From Volvox africanus (Eukaryota > Chlorophyta > Chlorophyceae > Chlamydomonadales > Volvocaceae): a stretch of 64,000 nt of DNA. The translations under genes and the position numbers were made by a program. The notes beneath the pieces were generated by a model. It worked only from the letters and a program-made list of their open reading frames with translations. It was not told the origin of the DNA and searched no databases. Positions within the stretch are counted from its first letter, which is position 1. The number at the start of each line of letters is the position of its first letter. Below are positions 1 through 12,968 of the stretch, in pieces. The stretch lies in NCBI GenBank assembly GCA_030268105.1, contig BSDZ01000013.1:3577001-3641000 (forward strand), in the 5' to 3' direction.

Positions 1-998
1 CGTACAGCTTCGTACCCGCCGTACTGGCGCACCGTACCCCGCACACTGCATCCGCCGTCCGTGCCTTCCTCGCACGCGAAATCCCACACTGATCCATGGT
101 CAGCCTGCGCAGCCGCCGCCGCACCGCCACCCGCCCTGCCGCATCCATGGCGCAGCATGGCGCGGCGGCGGCGGCGGCGGCGAGCAGTATGCGCCCGCCA
201 CGTAACGGCCGCCGCGGCGGCCCATCCGTCATGTAATGATCCTACCAGTGGCACCAAATTCGCTTCTGCCAGCGACCTCTCCCTTCCAGAGGAAGAGACA
301 GCTCTAATTGCCGCTGCCGCCTCAGCCGCAAGCGGCGACGCCTGCCGTGCGACGTAGGGGAGTGAGTGCGGGCGGGACAGCGGCCACTGCAGCACGGACA
401 CCGTCGCCGGCCTCGCATCCCCCTGGTAGCAATGCACCCCCAAAACCCATCCCTCCAAGCCGCCGCCGTCGCCCCTGCCAACATCGCCTCTGCCGCTACA
501 GTTCCCGTCCCCTGCACCAATGTTACAGACGCCATCACCGCCGCCCTGAGTCGGCAGATAACCGCAGAAGGCCGTTGTGGCGCAACACAGCGCATCCGCC
601 AAATGTGACGGTGCTGAATAGCAAGATGGCCACCCAGTTTGGCGCGCCTCCAACAGCTGTGTCCCAAAGCTGGCCGCCGCTGGCGCTGGGGGCGCTGCCG
701 CCGCCGACAGCTCCTGTACAGCAAGGATCCGCCCGTCCGACGTCAGCGACACGACTTGCTGCCTACCCGCACCGTCCCAGCTCAGGACCTGTAATACGAC
801 AGCGCCGCGAGTGGAAGCATCGTGACCGTGGTGGTGGCGATGGTGATTGGTGCGCTGGCGCCAGTGGTGGATCGGCCGCGCTGACCCGTGGGTCAGTGAC
901 AGACCCACGCCCTCGCCGTGCAGGCTTTGGTGCATCTGCTTCTCCGAGGTCTCCTGGGGTCCAGCATGGGCGCCGAGGGCCGCCATCGTGCCGCTGCC

Positions 999-1029
<31 letters not shown>

Positions 1030-4000
1030 TGCCCACCTCTTGCCGCCGTTGCGAGGTTCACCTGCAGTCCCGAGAACTCCCCTTCCTGAGCCGGCGACGG
1101 CCGCCCCGGCAGCTGCAGCTGCAGCTCCTGCTGGGGTGCAGACCGGGCCGGGGATTGTGCGTGGGACTGCTGCGCCTGCCCCTGACACCGCCCCTCTCCA
1201 GACTCGATTTCATGCAGGCCGTCCATAGCGGCGGGAGCGCCTGATAACACTTGAGCAGAACCGTTTAGCGGCAGTAGCACCTGTGGCTGCTGTAGCTGTG
1301 GCTGTAGCTGTGGTCGTGACTGCTGCTTTCTCCCTTTAGACGGCGACTGGGCCTGCGGTGGCTGCAGCACAGACGAGGAGGCCGCTGAGCCGCCTCCACC
1401 ACCCCGTGGCGGCAAATATACCGCGAAGGACAGACGCGCCAGGTCGGGAGAACAACTCTTTGTCAACAGCTCATCGTCATAGTCAGCCATCCGCTGGTCC
1501 AGGTTCGACCCTGCAACTGGTACTGCTACTGCGGCGGTGGGGGTTAATGCTGTCCCTGCGACTGGAGCTGGCGGTCGCGGTACATCAATACCTTTAACAG
1601 CAGCAACCGCAGCCGTACATCTAGGAAAAGGAGAAGTGCGTGAGTCGGAGCAATTTGCGGTGTTAGGAGCTGCTGCAGGCCGCGGCGGCTGTGCGGGTGA
1701 AGACAGAGCCAGAACACTCCGAGACAGGCCGGGTTCAAGCTCAGAGGGACGCGGGTAACCAGCTTCCACGAACTCCAGTGATGACGTCACAGCAGCAGTA
1801 GCAGAAACAGCAGCTGCAGCAGTAGCAGTAGTGAAGGTCGCAGTGGCCGGGCCGGCCATGCCCGAAATGGAGTGGGGCTGCCGAGCCGCCGCTCCCAACA
1901 GCTCGGCGGCTGTCGCAGCCGCCGCCATTTCTCCGACCGCCTTCACTCTAGCCGCTGTCAGCGGCTCTTCCTCCTCCCAAGTGCCCAGTACGAGCAGGTG
2001 CGCCGCAGTGCGGATGACGTGGGGCTGGTGGCTGTGCTGGGCGAGCCCGGTCCGCGCCGCAGCGGCATGGATATGGTGGCCGCTGACCGGCACCACCGGG
2101 GGCCTAAGGCTGCGCCCCGATGATACCCCCTCTGGCTCCTGTGGATCTGTACCGTAGGTGGAACACTCGGCCGAGCTGCCGCTGCCGCTGCCGCTGCCGC
2201 TGCTGCCGCCGCTGCATGGGCCTCCCTGCATCCCGGGCCGCCTCGGCAGCTGCCGGGCGCAAGATCGTTGTGAAGGTGGGGACTGCTGGCGGTTTAGGAC
2301 AGTCGGCCCCGCCGACACCGCCAGCATTCCTGCACCCGGCTGGTGCATGAGGCTAATGCGACACTTTGCCGTGTACGACAGTTGCAGCAGCCGCGGCGGA
2401 ACGTTGTGAACGCCGGCGCCGCTAAGCGGCGTCGGTGTCGATATCGCTTTGGCGGACATTGACTTTGCGGCCAGCGACTGCACGGCATTCCAGCGCGCCT
2501 CCAAAACGATCAAGGAGTCCAAAGCGCCAAGAAGAGCCCACCGCAGGTTCGTGCTGACAGCTGCCGACAGCAGCGGCTCGCGCACCTCCATCTGCGGCCT
2601 CAGCGGCTCCTCCTGGCCCTCACGGCCAGGCAGCTGCTCCGAACCAACACACCTCGCTCCGCCTCCCGCGAATCCCCCCTCCCCCACCACTCCGCCATCC
2701 GGGGTGTTGCGAGCGCCGCCGCAACCCAGCACCCATGCGGGTGGCTTGTACGGATCGTACGGCACCACACAACCGTACAAGGTCCCCGTGGGCGTCAACG
2801 CCAGGGCTACAACCACCATCGTATCTCGGCCAGGACCACCGGTATAACTGCTGCTATCTGTACTGCCGCTGTTACCGACGCCGACGCCATGCCCAAAAGG
2901 TACGGCACAGGGACCCCATTGGAGGCATAACAGTACTGAAGAGGGATCTGGGCTATCGCAACTGCCGCCGCCGCTCTTACACTCTGTCCAAGGCGGCCGC
3001 ACCGCCCGCTGCTGTGATGTCGGAGACGATGCCCCGCCACCGCTGCTGCCGCCGCTGCCGCCACCGTGACTGCCACTGCTGGTGAACCGAAACTTATATG
3101 CTGCTGTCGGCATGTCTACGCACACGAGCTGCTGGAGTGGCTGCATGTCCAGGGCCTTGAAGAGGCTCAATGACCGCCAGTCTATGACCAGCAGCACAGG
3201 GCCCCTCGACGACTTCATTGCGTTGTCGTGCAGCGCGGTCATTTCCCCCGGGCCATCCCCACCTCCACCTCCACCTCCAGCCAGGCAGCCGGGGCCACTG
3301 TACCTTACCCCATGCAGCAATGAAGGCGTCGGGGCGTAAGGCTGCTGGTCGTGATGATTAGCCTGATAGTGGTGCTGATGGTGGTGGTGAGGTGGGTGTG
3401 GGTGTGGGCGGAGTGCGAGCTCCCCACCGCCGACAGCAGGCAGCGCCGCCAGAAGCCAGTTCGAGGAGGCGAAGGGGCCGGAGCGATCCTGCAGAGTTGT
3501 TGTTTACTGTTTATCGTTATCGTTTACCGTTAATTGATTGTGAAATTGATGACCCGAGATCAAACAGAGGTTACAGATGTGGCTGTAGCTGGTCAGCTGT
3601 GGCTGTAGCTGGCGACAGCCTTAGGGCCTTAGTAACTGTGACTGCGCGGGTCACAGCCTTCGTGTCCCTGCAATCCGTACCTCGTGGTCTAGTCACTCCC
3701 CCCTTACCTCCAATCCCTCAACCGCCTAACGCTGTGCGGCACACAGCATTTGGATTGGCCTCTCCAGCCCAGCCCCCTGTTGTACGGCAAACCCGGGCAT
3801 ACGCACGGGCGATAGTTTCCACGGGCGCCCCTCCAGCTCATGGGGGACCTGTTATCCCCAGCATTCCCCCTCTCTCCCAAACCACACACACGCAGCCCCC
3901 CTCCTCACCGCGGGCAACTGCCCGAAGACCGCGACCCCCATCTCCGGAATCCATCGCTGTAGCACACAGCGCCCACATGGTTCTCGCCACAAGCAACATC

Positions 4001-4063
4001 CCCCGCCATCGTCCACACTCAGCAAGTACCGGCCCTCTTCGCTGCCGGGACCGGGGCCTGTGG
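1..4063 (-). CDS. Partial WD40/beta-propeller-like low-complexity protein (two 3'-ward exons, gene runs off left edge)
   Basis: On the minus strand the frame whose codons cover 3k..3k+2 is open from 3503 to base 1 without a stop, more than 1,160 codons. The exon starts at 3488 after a CTGCAG acceptor, in phase 0. An upstream exon at 4063-3909 (acceptor after CTCATGCAG, donor GCG|GTGAGG) ends in phase 0 and joins in frame. It encodes a WD40-like strand, GRYLLSVDDGGGCCLWRE. The big exon has hydrophobic strands such as GPVLLVIDWRSLSLFKAL, LLQLSYTAKCRISLMHQPG and HLLVLGTWEEEE, separated by long Ala, Gly, His, Gln and Ser tracts. This alternation fits propeller blades with disordered inserts. I could not name the family; WDR11-, DDB1/CPSF-A- and other WD-type proteins are all possible. 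The extreme left part (below about 250, Arg/Ala-rich) may already be intron. The 5' end is unresolved. Confidence 0.7.
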
Positions 4064-4737
4064 CTGCATGAGGAGGAGGGAGCGGGGATCAGTCGAACGA
4101 CAGGATTCCCCTCCGGACGTTGGGAACCAGGAAAGCCCTAAGCTCTCCAAGCTCTGCGCATGGGAATGTAGCGTTCACGCGTTAATCGGTGGCGACTGAA
4201 ATTAGGGGAGAAATATCCTTGGTAAGGTCCTTGAGACTGCTGAGGTGGTTGTGGCAGGGCGATTAGCTAGGACTAGGACTAACCAAGGAAGGCTGCGGGT
4301 GTGGAAGCGTGTGGGTTTCATTGCTCCAAGGAGCTGGGGAGATGATTACGTCACGCAGCCCTGAGAAAGGAGTGGTCCTGAAACGCGCCTGGGACATGGT
4401 ACAGCATCCACCCGCCGACCCCTGCCGCCGCAGCACCATCAGATCATTTCATGGTCTCTCATCAGCCCCCTTTTTTCGGGTGATCAGCCCCCTCCGCTGC
4501 ACGTGCTAATGTCCGATACACACAACATGGGATACCGTCCATCCATTAACGCAAGTCCCGTGAAGCCAGACAGCCCTGAAGCCTTTGAAGGACTTGTGAC
4601 ACGTCTTCATGAAATGGCCAGATCCCTCCTCGGTGAGCCCGCCACTTAAGCTCCGCCCCACCAGCCGTTAAGCGTTACGTTCAGGCTGGCGAAATGAGAA
4701 AGGACGCTTATAATCCTCGAGCCTGGTGGAGTACACA

Positions 4738-4880
4738 CTGGAGGCCCATGGCACGTCCCGCGCACCTTTTAACCCCGGAGCAAGATGGCGAATAGGTCGG
4801 GTGTGGCCGACCAACATGACGTAGGCTTTTGGAGCAACAGCTCCTTGAAGATGCCATCTGCACGTGCACGTGTGCGCCAC
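4738..4880 (-). other. Possible upstream exon of the left-edge gene
   Basis: A minus-strand open frame here reads AYVMLVGHTRPIRHLAPG, which looks like the start of a WD40 blade (GH..I..L). A donor CCTCCA|GTGTGT would leave phase 1, which is what the exon at 4063-3909 needs. The acceptor side is not clear and the exon is weakly supported. The rest of 4100-6895 shows no convincing coding sequence; 5100-5720 is AT-rich and looks intergenic. Confidence 0.3.
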
Positions 4881-6895
4881 ACGTTCGTTCAGGTCGGTCG
4901 GGCATCAGGAGGAGAGGCCTGAAGTTCTTTAATGTCACGGCATGTTGAGTCATTCACACTAACCGGACGATGGCGCCATCTGAACCGCCAGTGTACAACC
5001 ACGCTCTATCCACATCCACCGCGACGGAGGTGACGGCATGGGCTGGAGGTGACGGCGGCCAGAATACCCGTACGGCCGCCTCGTCCATAACAACTGAAAG
5101 TGTAAGCCGCTGTTAGGGAGCTATATGATGCGTGAAAAAGCCTTTACCGTACTACTCTCGGAAGATTGCACTTTCAGTGTAGAAGTTTAAGCTTTCTCAT
5201 CTACCATGAATCACATAAACCTAAATAAGATGGTGCATTTTGTTTGAAGTATATTCGATCGTCCGTGACGCTATGGTGACTCGCGAAGTAGACAAATTTT
5301 AAGCAAACAAGCTCAATGTCCATTCCTAATTATCAGGCAACCGCTCTTATAGATCACTTCATCATTATGAACACATCCAAAGCGCATCTGTCAAACATGT
5401 TATAGGCTACAGGTTGGCCTTGGAACGTTCATCACAATATTTGTTGAGGAAAAGAACCGCTGGTTTGATAAATAATAAATAAATGGCAGATTAACAATTT
5501 AAAATAGGACGACTGGAGCAAAAATTAGCTACTGCCACAAGAGCCCTTGCTAGCTAATGCCACGGCTGTTTCAGAATCTTTTCCTTCTGGCGCAGTGTGT
5601 CATCTGCGTTCAGTGCGTATCTTTTTCATTTCCTGCTTCACGCACAACCGGCCTGACACTGAAGGCTTTTCACATCTTTATTTCCAAACGTTTCCAGGGC
5701 CAAAAACTACACACATAAAGAGGTAAACAAATGTCTGAGTCATTCGTAGTCGCAGGCTGAAATAGACTGGGGCTAGCCCTGGCAGCCGCAGAAAGTGGAC
5801 AGCCATCGAATTACCCTCTAGGCTATCGTCCCTGTACAACCAGTCGTTCACATTAGGATTGCCGTTGTCGGAGTACTCCTGCCGCCAACACGGTGTAAGT
5901 TTCCACGGCGGATTTCACGTGTTTGCACCCAGCGCTCCGTTTCCCAGGGTCTCCCTCACGTTCCCTGCCATTTCGAGTACAAGCCCTGTGCAATTCAGCA
6001 TACGGCGCAAACAATGCCGTCCCATTTGCACATTGGTAAATGAAAGAGGGACCTGGACCCTGTTGTTTTCGACTGATGTACTTAGTTTACGTATGGGCAC
6101 CCAGCCTGGTTACAGCCTTCGGAGCGCATGACACTCCGCACTTGCCCTGTTCTCTGTGTTGTACTTCGCACTGCTGGTCCAGCCCTTCATTGTACGTTGC
6201 GGGCTAGCAGGGTGGCAAGTCCAAACTAGACTGGCTAAACCAGGGGCTAAGATTAGTTTACTGGGGTTGGCTGATAAGGTTGGAGGGGCGCTACCAAAGC
6301 CAGGTTTCGCTACACGTTCATGCACAGCCCGCAATTATACTCTGGGCGGCACATGGCGGCAGGAGATATCGACTACTGGGGAGCTGTGTCGGTGACCTGA
6401 TACGCATAGCTGCTAGGGACCGGGCTAACTGCTGACACCCTGTCTAATACAGGTCGGGTAATAATTAAACGAAGAACATGTTTTGGAGTTGAGCCACAGG
6501 TATACTCCGCGGGGTCTGGGCTTCCCAAGAATGGATGGGTTGCAGATAAAAACTGTCCTCATAGGTTGCAAATAAAAACTCTTCATGAGCTTAGGATATA
6601 TCATCATGAAGGTATGACAAAATCCCACATTTTTGTGGATCAAGGACGGTATGCTACGTACGCCTGGTTGAATTGTCGTGGCAGTCCCGATGCCGGCACT
6701 TGGGGAAGAACCAACGCCTTCTCCTACCAATAGCTTTCCTGGATTCCGTTTGTAGCCTCCAATTCACTTGTACCTTTTGTATTTTTGTAACACACTCCAA
6801 GCTTCATATAAACGCAGAGCCTACATTGAAAGCCCTACTAGACCAGAGGCTGGGCGCTGCGAGAGCTCCTGAGGAAAAAGAAGCTAATTCACATT

Positions 6896-8909
6896 ATGTT
6901 CCGTTTAGCTATTCGTGGTCAAGTTGCTGTTCGTCATTCGGTCTTTCAGCCGAAACGTCAAACTCGATGCGCACCACTGTGCGTGCGTGCAGCTACTTCC
7001 ACTTCCGGTACCGATGCAGGATCCGCATCGCCTTCTGGTACGAAGAATTCGGCGTATGTGCGTATCCTGAGGTACCCTGACGGGAATGAGCGCCGAATTA
7101 TCTACCCCACACCTCCGGCGCCTGAAGTTGAGATAGATGTTGAGGATTCATGGAGCTTATGGACACTGGAGGTATGCCAAATTGCTCATTAACCTGAGCG
7201 GCGGTAGCTGGACGGCCGCCAGGACCCTTCGGTCCTTTACTGCGGAGAAGGCCGCGTTTTGATGCTATTATGGGCGATGCTGCAGGATGAGTCCAGTTCA
7301 TGGAATGAGTGCGGGCTGGCGGGTGCGGCCTGTGTTGTTGCGGTAGGTGTTGCGCATGTGCGTTTCCGGAACGGACGAGAGGCGATTGATTTGAGTCCGC
7401 GCAGCCAACCGGGTATGCATCACGTAAACCTTGTATTCATTCCACATCGGTACTAGGGTTACCCGTGCATCATTTGCGGCTGGAGCTGCAGCGGCTAATA
7501 GCATTTTCCCGCCTCGTTTTTCTGTTCGCTTTCCTCGCCATCTGGACCTCTTGCAGGACCCAGACCCACTGCTTGAGGAGCTTGCAATGTTACAAACTCG
7601 GCATCCCACAAACATCAACGAGCTTGTTAAAAACAGTTTCCAGGTAGGGCACCCAAACTTGTTTTCCACGCACGATCTCTGAATTGTCTGTTTAGATTTC
7701 GCTCTCCCAAACTACCTGTGCGCTATGGGCTTCGCCTTACCTGTACACAGGCTCCTGACCCTTTGTCTGGCAGATTCTTGCCCCTACTTGGCATTTGCTG
7801 CTTTCCTGGGAGGGTTTGGCCTTCCCATGCGTCCTTTCCGCAATCTCATGTGACATGAGCCCTCTCGCTCCGCCATGCCGTAATCGGTTACGTGCGCAGA
7901 TTCTAGCAGGCTCTCCGTGGCTGCTGCCTAGGCCGCTGTTCGTGCTGACACAGCAGCAAGCGACCACAGGGCAGGCGACATTGTACTGCTTGCAGGCTCG
8001 CATCCGGGGGGAGGAGGTGCAGGATGAACTTGCGATGGTGGGTCGATGGTTGACGGATTCCAACACCCCAAAATGGCCTGTGGGCAACGCCGGCTGGCCC
8101 CCTTCTACGCCGCGCTTGATCTGTGCTGCGCTTCACCACATACTCCCCTGGCTTTGAGCGGTATATTGCTCAAGGCAGCGAAGTAAAACTGTCAAACTCC
8201 ATTTATGGAGTCAGCCCTCATGCGAGCCCCCGCCGCTGGCTGTGCCTGGTGGTAGTGACTGTGCCCCTGGTGCGACCCCATCACCTCTCCCTCCTGCGTG
8301 CTACGAAGCCCGCTGCTGCCATCCTTAATAAATGCGGCGCCCGTTCACGCTTGCACGATTTTTCAAGGGGGGGCATGACTTCCTTGAACTCTGTGCAGGT
8401 GCTGAAGCGCCCCGGGTTAGCCTCTTCGCTTACTTTCTCGCGGATGAAGGACGGCGTTGTGGCGTTTGACCGAGCGGAGGATGCAGCGCGATATGCCACT
8501 TGCTTGGAGGCCGACCTTCCGGATGAGGTACGGTCATCCAGATGGATGCACCTGGGCTGGATGCAGAGCGCCTGGTACTTGTGGCAATACTTCTGTCTTT
8601 CCTTCTCAGAAGTCTTGTCCGTGAGATCCCCGGGTCACCGGCACTATTACGCGCAAGTTTTCGTGCAAGATCATGGGGGCCCAAGAGGCGATCTTTTTGG
8701 AGATCGAGGTCGATTCCGCCACCTTCGTTTGCGCCATCCTTGCCCCTAACCACCCTCAGGTGGAGGTTATGGAAGTGGACTCCCGACAGCTTTTTTTGTT
8801 AACCAGCGACGTAGACGCAGTGGTGGTTTACCTGCCTTGGAGCGAGTTTATCCCGCTGCCCCACCAGCTCGCAGCGGCATTGCGGACCGCCAGCGACGAG
8901 GAACGCTGA
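6896..8909 (+). CDS. DUF3110 domain protein with plastid-like leader (5 exons)
   Basis: Exons are 6896-7171, 7557-7643, 7996-8037, 8399-8527 and 8760-8909, all joined in phase 0, giving 227 aa. The ATG at 6896 opens a leader rich in Arg, Val, Ala and Ser with few acids (MFRLAIRGQVAVRHSVFQPK), typical of chloroplast transit peptides. A middle part contains SWSLWTLE followed by DPDPLLEELAMLQTRH. The C-terminal part, GVVAFDRAEDAARYATCLEA followed across the last intron by LPDEVEVMEVDS, matches DUF3110 (hydrophobic strand, E/D-DA-RY-LE helix, then VE.ID strand), a domain found in cyanobacteria and plastids. The biochemical role of DUF3110 is not established. The 42-nt third exon is the least certain; a longer version starting near 7903 would also stay open. 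TGTAA lies 35 nt after the stop. Confidence 0.75.
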
Positions 8910-8943
8910 AGGTGGCGGCGTCGTGGAGAGCTGCGCCGTACCA

Positions 8944-8948
8944 TGTAA
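8944..8948 (+). terminator. TGTAA polyadenylation-type signal of the DUF3110 gene
   Basis: TGTAA is the usual near-upstream polyadenylation element of chlorophycean algae. Here it lies 35 nt after the stop codon of the DUF3110 gene. A second TGTAA occurs near 9310. Confidence 0.5.
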
Positions 8949-8949
8949 G

Positions 8950-11900
8950 GAAGACGGAAAGGCGAATTAGGGCCGTCGGGAGTTGCGGGAGCCGGCCTCG
9001 CCCAGCACTGTTATGTGTATGTCATGAAGAGGGGATTCTTGCGAGGCAGGACAGATCTGGACATGGTGTGACTCGAAGAACACACGGCGGGCGTGCGGAG
9101 ACTGCCCGAAGCTGATTGGCTGATGAAGCAGCTGCGGCGCGCGGTGCTTGGCTTGCTGCGGATGTGCCAGAACAACGGGCATAACATACATATACAGGCA
9201 AGGTTGGTCGTGGGGGGCTTCTGCGGCAGGAGCAGCAGTAGAAGAAGAAATCAACGGCTGGTCAATGAGCGCTGTCTTTGTGCTGAAATGTATTTTGTCG
9301 CCCCCCGTGTAATGTTGCGGGTTGAGATACGACGCATAGGGGTCACAGCATGAACGCTCGGAGACATCAGGGCTGGCATGGACCCGGACCCGAAGAGGAT
9401 TCTGCAGGGCATGGAAGGTTGTTACTCGTGGCTCGGTGACTGTCTGGGCTGCTTGCTTACTTGGCCCGTATATTGTTTCCAGGAGCTGTGCACGTGCTGT
9501 AGCCTGTTGTTCGCTGTCCGGCGTTGTTGCGTGAGGACGGAGTCGGTCGCTTCGTGCCCGTGACGCCCGTGATGAACCCGAACACGAGTGCTATGTTGGT
9601 TGAGCTCTGGTCGCGGACCCCCTCTTGGAGCGCATTGCGCCGGAGTGGGGCAGGAGGGCGTTGCGGGCCCGTTGCGTCGGCTCAACCAGGCGGGATCCGT
9701 AAATTTCGTGGGTAGGGATTGCAGCTTGGGTGTTTGTGAAGGGCAGTAATGTGCACACTTATGCGGTCACAATGGACTTAGGAAATTTGCGTGTTCGTCC
9801 AGATGTCCCCGGAGTTATCCCAGGCGGAGATAAATGCTGCGCAGATGGTGCAGTGGAGGGGCTGATACCGGGGTGGATGCACTTTCAGCTCTCAAAAGAT
9901 ATACGTACGGGCGGTAAGTATGTTAGAGCGTTGGTGACCTGGCAACTGCGGTCCTTCGGATGTGCAACTTAGCAGCTTGTTGACCGGAGTTGGGGATCTT
10001 GCGTTGTTGATGGGAAGCGTCGATGCAGATGCAATCGCCAAGTGTTGTCAAGTGGATTTGCTGATTGGACAGATTGATTTATTGGTCGGTCGGCGCGGAA
10101 TGCGCGTGAATGGTGAATGCTTCTCTGAATATGGTACGACATGGATCTTGCATAGAAGGAATAAAATCATGGGTTGCAGCTGCCTTATTCATTTGCGCAC
10201 GGAATTGTGTGCGCGGGAAGAGTTATTGTTGGGTTTTAGCTAGGCGACATGTAGGCTTTGGCAAGCCTTGCTGTGCGCGACCGTTGGTCACCGGATGGTA
10301 TGTGTGGTGGGCTTCTCGTTGTTGGTGACGTGAGGTGTTGCACGATCGAGGCTGCCATGTTGGAGCTCGGCGGTTTTCCCGTCATCTGGTGTCAATCGAT
10401 GCTCGAGAGAGATGATAGGTGGATTTCATTCTGTTGGAGGGATTTACTGTTTTCGTTAGTTTGGTTCAAGCAGGGTCATTTAACCTGTGGACGCCGTGTT
10501 GGACTCTGTGTTGGGGTTGTTTGCGGCATTTGCGCAACTTCACGCTTTTCAATCCTCACTTATTTCTGACTTATCGGCGCCTCGTGGAGTGCAACCTCTT
10601 GAGCAATCGGACAACACTTGCTTTCCCTACGAACTGCATTTTGACCACAAGTGCATCCTAGTTTCCAATCAGGCCTCGGCCCTGCCTACTGCCAGGAGAG
10701 ATCCACACCCGGGACTCATGAATAAGGCGAGCAACTATGTGGCAAGTGTGTATCATAAAGCACCCAGCCATAAGCACCCAGCCAATCAAGTTTCACCTCT
10801 TTTCCCCCGTCGTGGCTCCACCTAGCAGTTCCCACCAGCTACAAGCCACCAGCTGCAGTGCTCGATCGCTGCTGCATCCACCACCCTGTAATATATCCCC
10901 TCTTCTGCAGCATTGGATAAGCCCTGCGACAATCCACCCGATAGCTGCCCCCTGCCAGCCTGACTGTCGAAATTCCCGCACCCTACGGCTCTCCCTCCAG
11001 AGGGAGAACCTTATCGAACGGCTATATGCCTCTCTATCAAACTCACTCCCCATAACACACAATTACGCCACAAGACGGTAACAGCCGACCGTCAATACTG
11101 TTGTTGCGAAGCGACCTCCCATGATAATAATAGTGATAGAGGTTTCATGCAGGTCTGTTTGCAAGTGCGCTGGTATCGGAGGCCGAGAATACAAGTGGCA
11201 TTCAACCATACTAGGCGGCTGCCTCAAAGCGATCTCATGTACCCTCACACCTAATCGATGTTATGCCGGGGTTTTCAATCGTGGTGGTGGTTAAAGGGAC
11301 AGCGGCCTACTACGGCTTAGAACGGCCTAACGGCCTATAACGGGGGAGAACTCGCCATCTAAGGTATTTTGCATTTTTGTTGCAGATCGTCTCCTGCTGT
11401 AGTGGTGCCGTCTCCCTCTAATCTTTCCCGGCATGTGGCCGTAGGTCGTCAAGGTGGCCGAAATCCACGCCACATACACCGGGGGCGAATCTGGACCCGA
11501 CTTAAGGGCTATGTGACTCGTAATAGGTAAGCTGCCCGCCCCAGACCACCCTGCCCCGACCCGACCCAGATCCAAGGGTGCGACCTCGCAGTCACATAGT
11601 TGAGATCTTGCGGAAGGGCTTTTTACGGTGGACTTGTGCAACATTACACACTGCCACTGATTCACAGGTGACTAGCAGATACATACAGGCAATCAATGAG
11701 GCCCATGCGCAGATAGCTCTCCCCGGTCGCGGTGGCGGTAGCAGTAGGGGAAGTAGTTGTGTTTGCAAGGATGACATGACCAGCATGTCGCAATTTAGTT
11801 CGGAAGACCCAGCGAGTGGTTCAGCAAAGTTGATCCTCTCTGGGTAACCCTCTCAGACTTTTACGGACCCAGCGTTTGGTTGCAGTTATCACATCGGATG

Positions 11901-12968
11901 AAGAAGCTTGGCACACAGCCAGCGACGTTGGAGGTGTATGCGAGACAGTTGCCGAGGGAGCGACATGTTGTATTGGAAGTTGCACATAGATGCCCACACA
12001 GATGCAGATATTCTCGCCCGCCGATCCGTAATACCTGCCAAAACTTACCAGAGCCAATGCCTATCTCGTGGGTCATGGTGACCAGCAGGTTCCCAAGATG
12101 GCGGTCAGCGGTTAAACGTTCACGTTGGGGTAATGTTAACCGAATGACACGTGTGGTATTTTCGGTCCAGGTTGGCCCTACTCACCTGTTTCCTCATACC
12201 ATGGCTTTCCTGTGAAATCACTGCCGTATGCGCCACATGTGCCTCCCTGTGTCTCGCATGTGCACACCCTGAGATTTAAATTCCGTTCCCCAACGTCATT
12301 ATACCGTTCATTCCCTTCCTCGGCTTCGTTTAACGCGTGTCTATTAGAGTTATGAGGTTATGGTCATACTTCAAATGAACAAGACACGTCTTGCAGCAAC
12401 CCCATCCAGGCAGGACAGCTGGTAGGAGTTCGGGAGTAAGGCAGCCGGTTCCCGACACAACCTAGGTGCCACGTCCTCACGGCCATGGAGCTGTGTCTAT
12501 ACAGTCGAGGTATGGACAGAAGCAAGACGTTTTACGTTGCGTGTAGCCCCCTGTATTCTCAGGTAATGTGAGAGGCTTGATTATTTCACAAAATTACATA
12601 TGGCCTTCAATAAAGCAAACGTGCGGAGCACATTCGAACGGGGTAGGCCGACAACTTGAGATACGAAGGAACGGAAACATAAGAATTGCCAGGAAATGAA
12701 GAATTTCAAGTAAAATTTGCGCTGGAAAAATATTAATTAATTATTATAGGATCGGAGACTGAGACTGAGGATTGCCGGTGCCTCTTGCGCCGAAGCCTGT
12801 ACGATACAACAAGTTTTAGCCCTCCCTCTGGTCCCTCAGGAAATGGATGTGGCCTTTTTGAAAGTAACTGTACTTTCCCTATTGTATGACAGATGACGTT
12901 TGTAGAACAGTAATTCTGTTGTTATGTATGTAATTCGGCAGGCTGGGCTCTGCACGGGAGACGTTGAA
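8950..12968. other. Gene-poor stretch between the DUF3110 gene and the giant gene
   Basis: Only short, unconserved-looking open frames occur (up to about 110 codons, Cys/Trp-rich translations). No pair of exons with matching phase could be assembled. The piece 11300-11345 carries a small cluster of CGGCCTA repeats. The minus-strand frame at 11665-11327 includes a Pro/Ser/Thr-rich stretch that could be a retroelement or exon relic, but nothing identifies it. 12240-12830 is AT-rich. Confidence 0.4.

Noticed and set aside
308..1228. 306-codon plus-strand open frame
   Set aside because: Its Arg/Pro/Ser-rich translation is the shadow of the minus-strand exon, which is open for the whole interval and carries protein-like strands and spliced upstream sequence.
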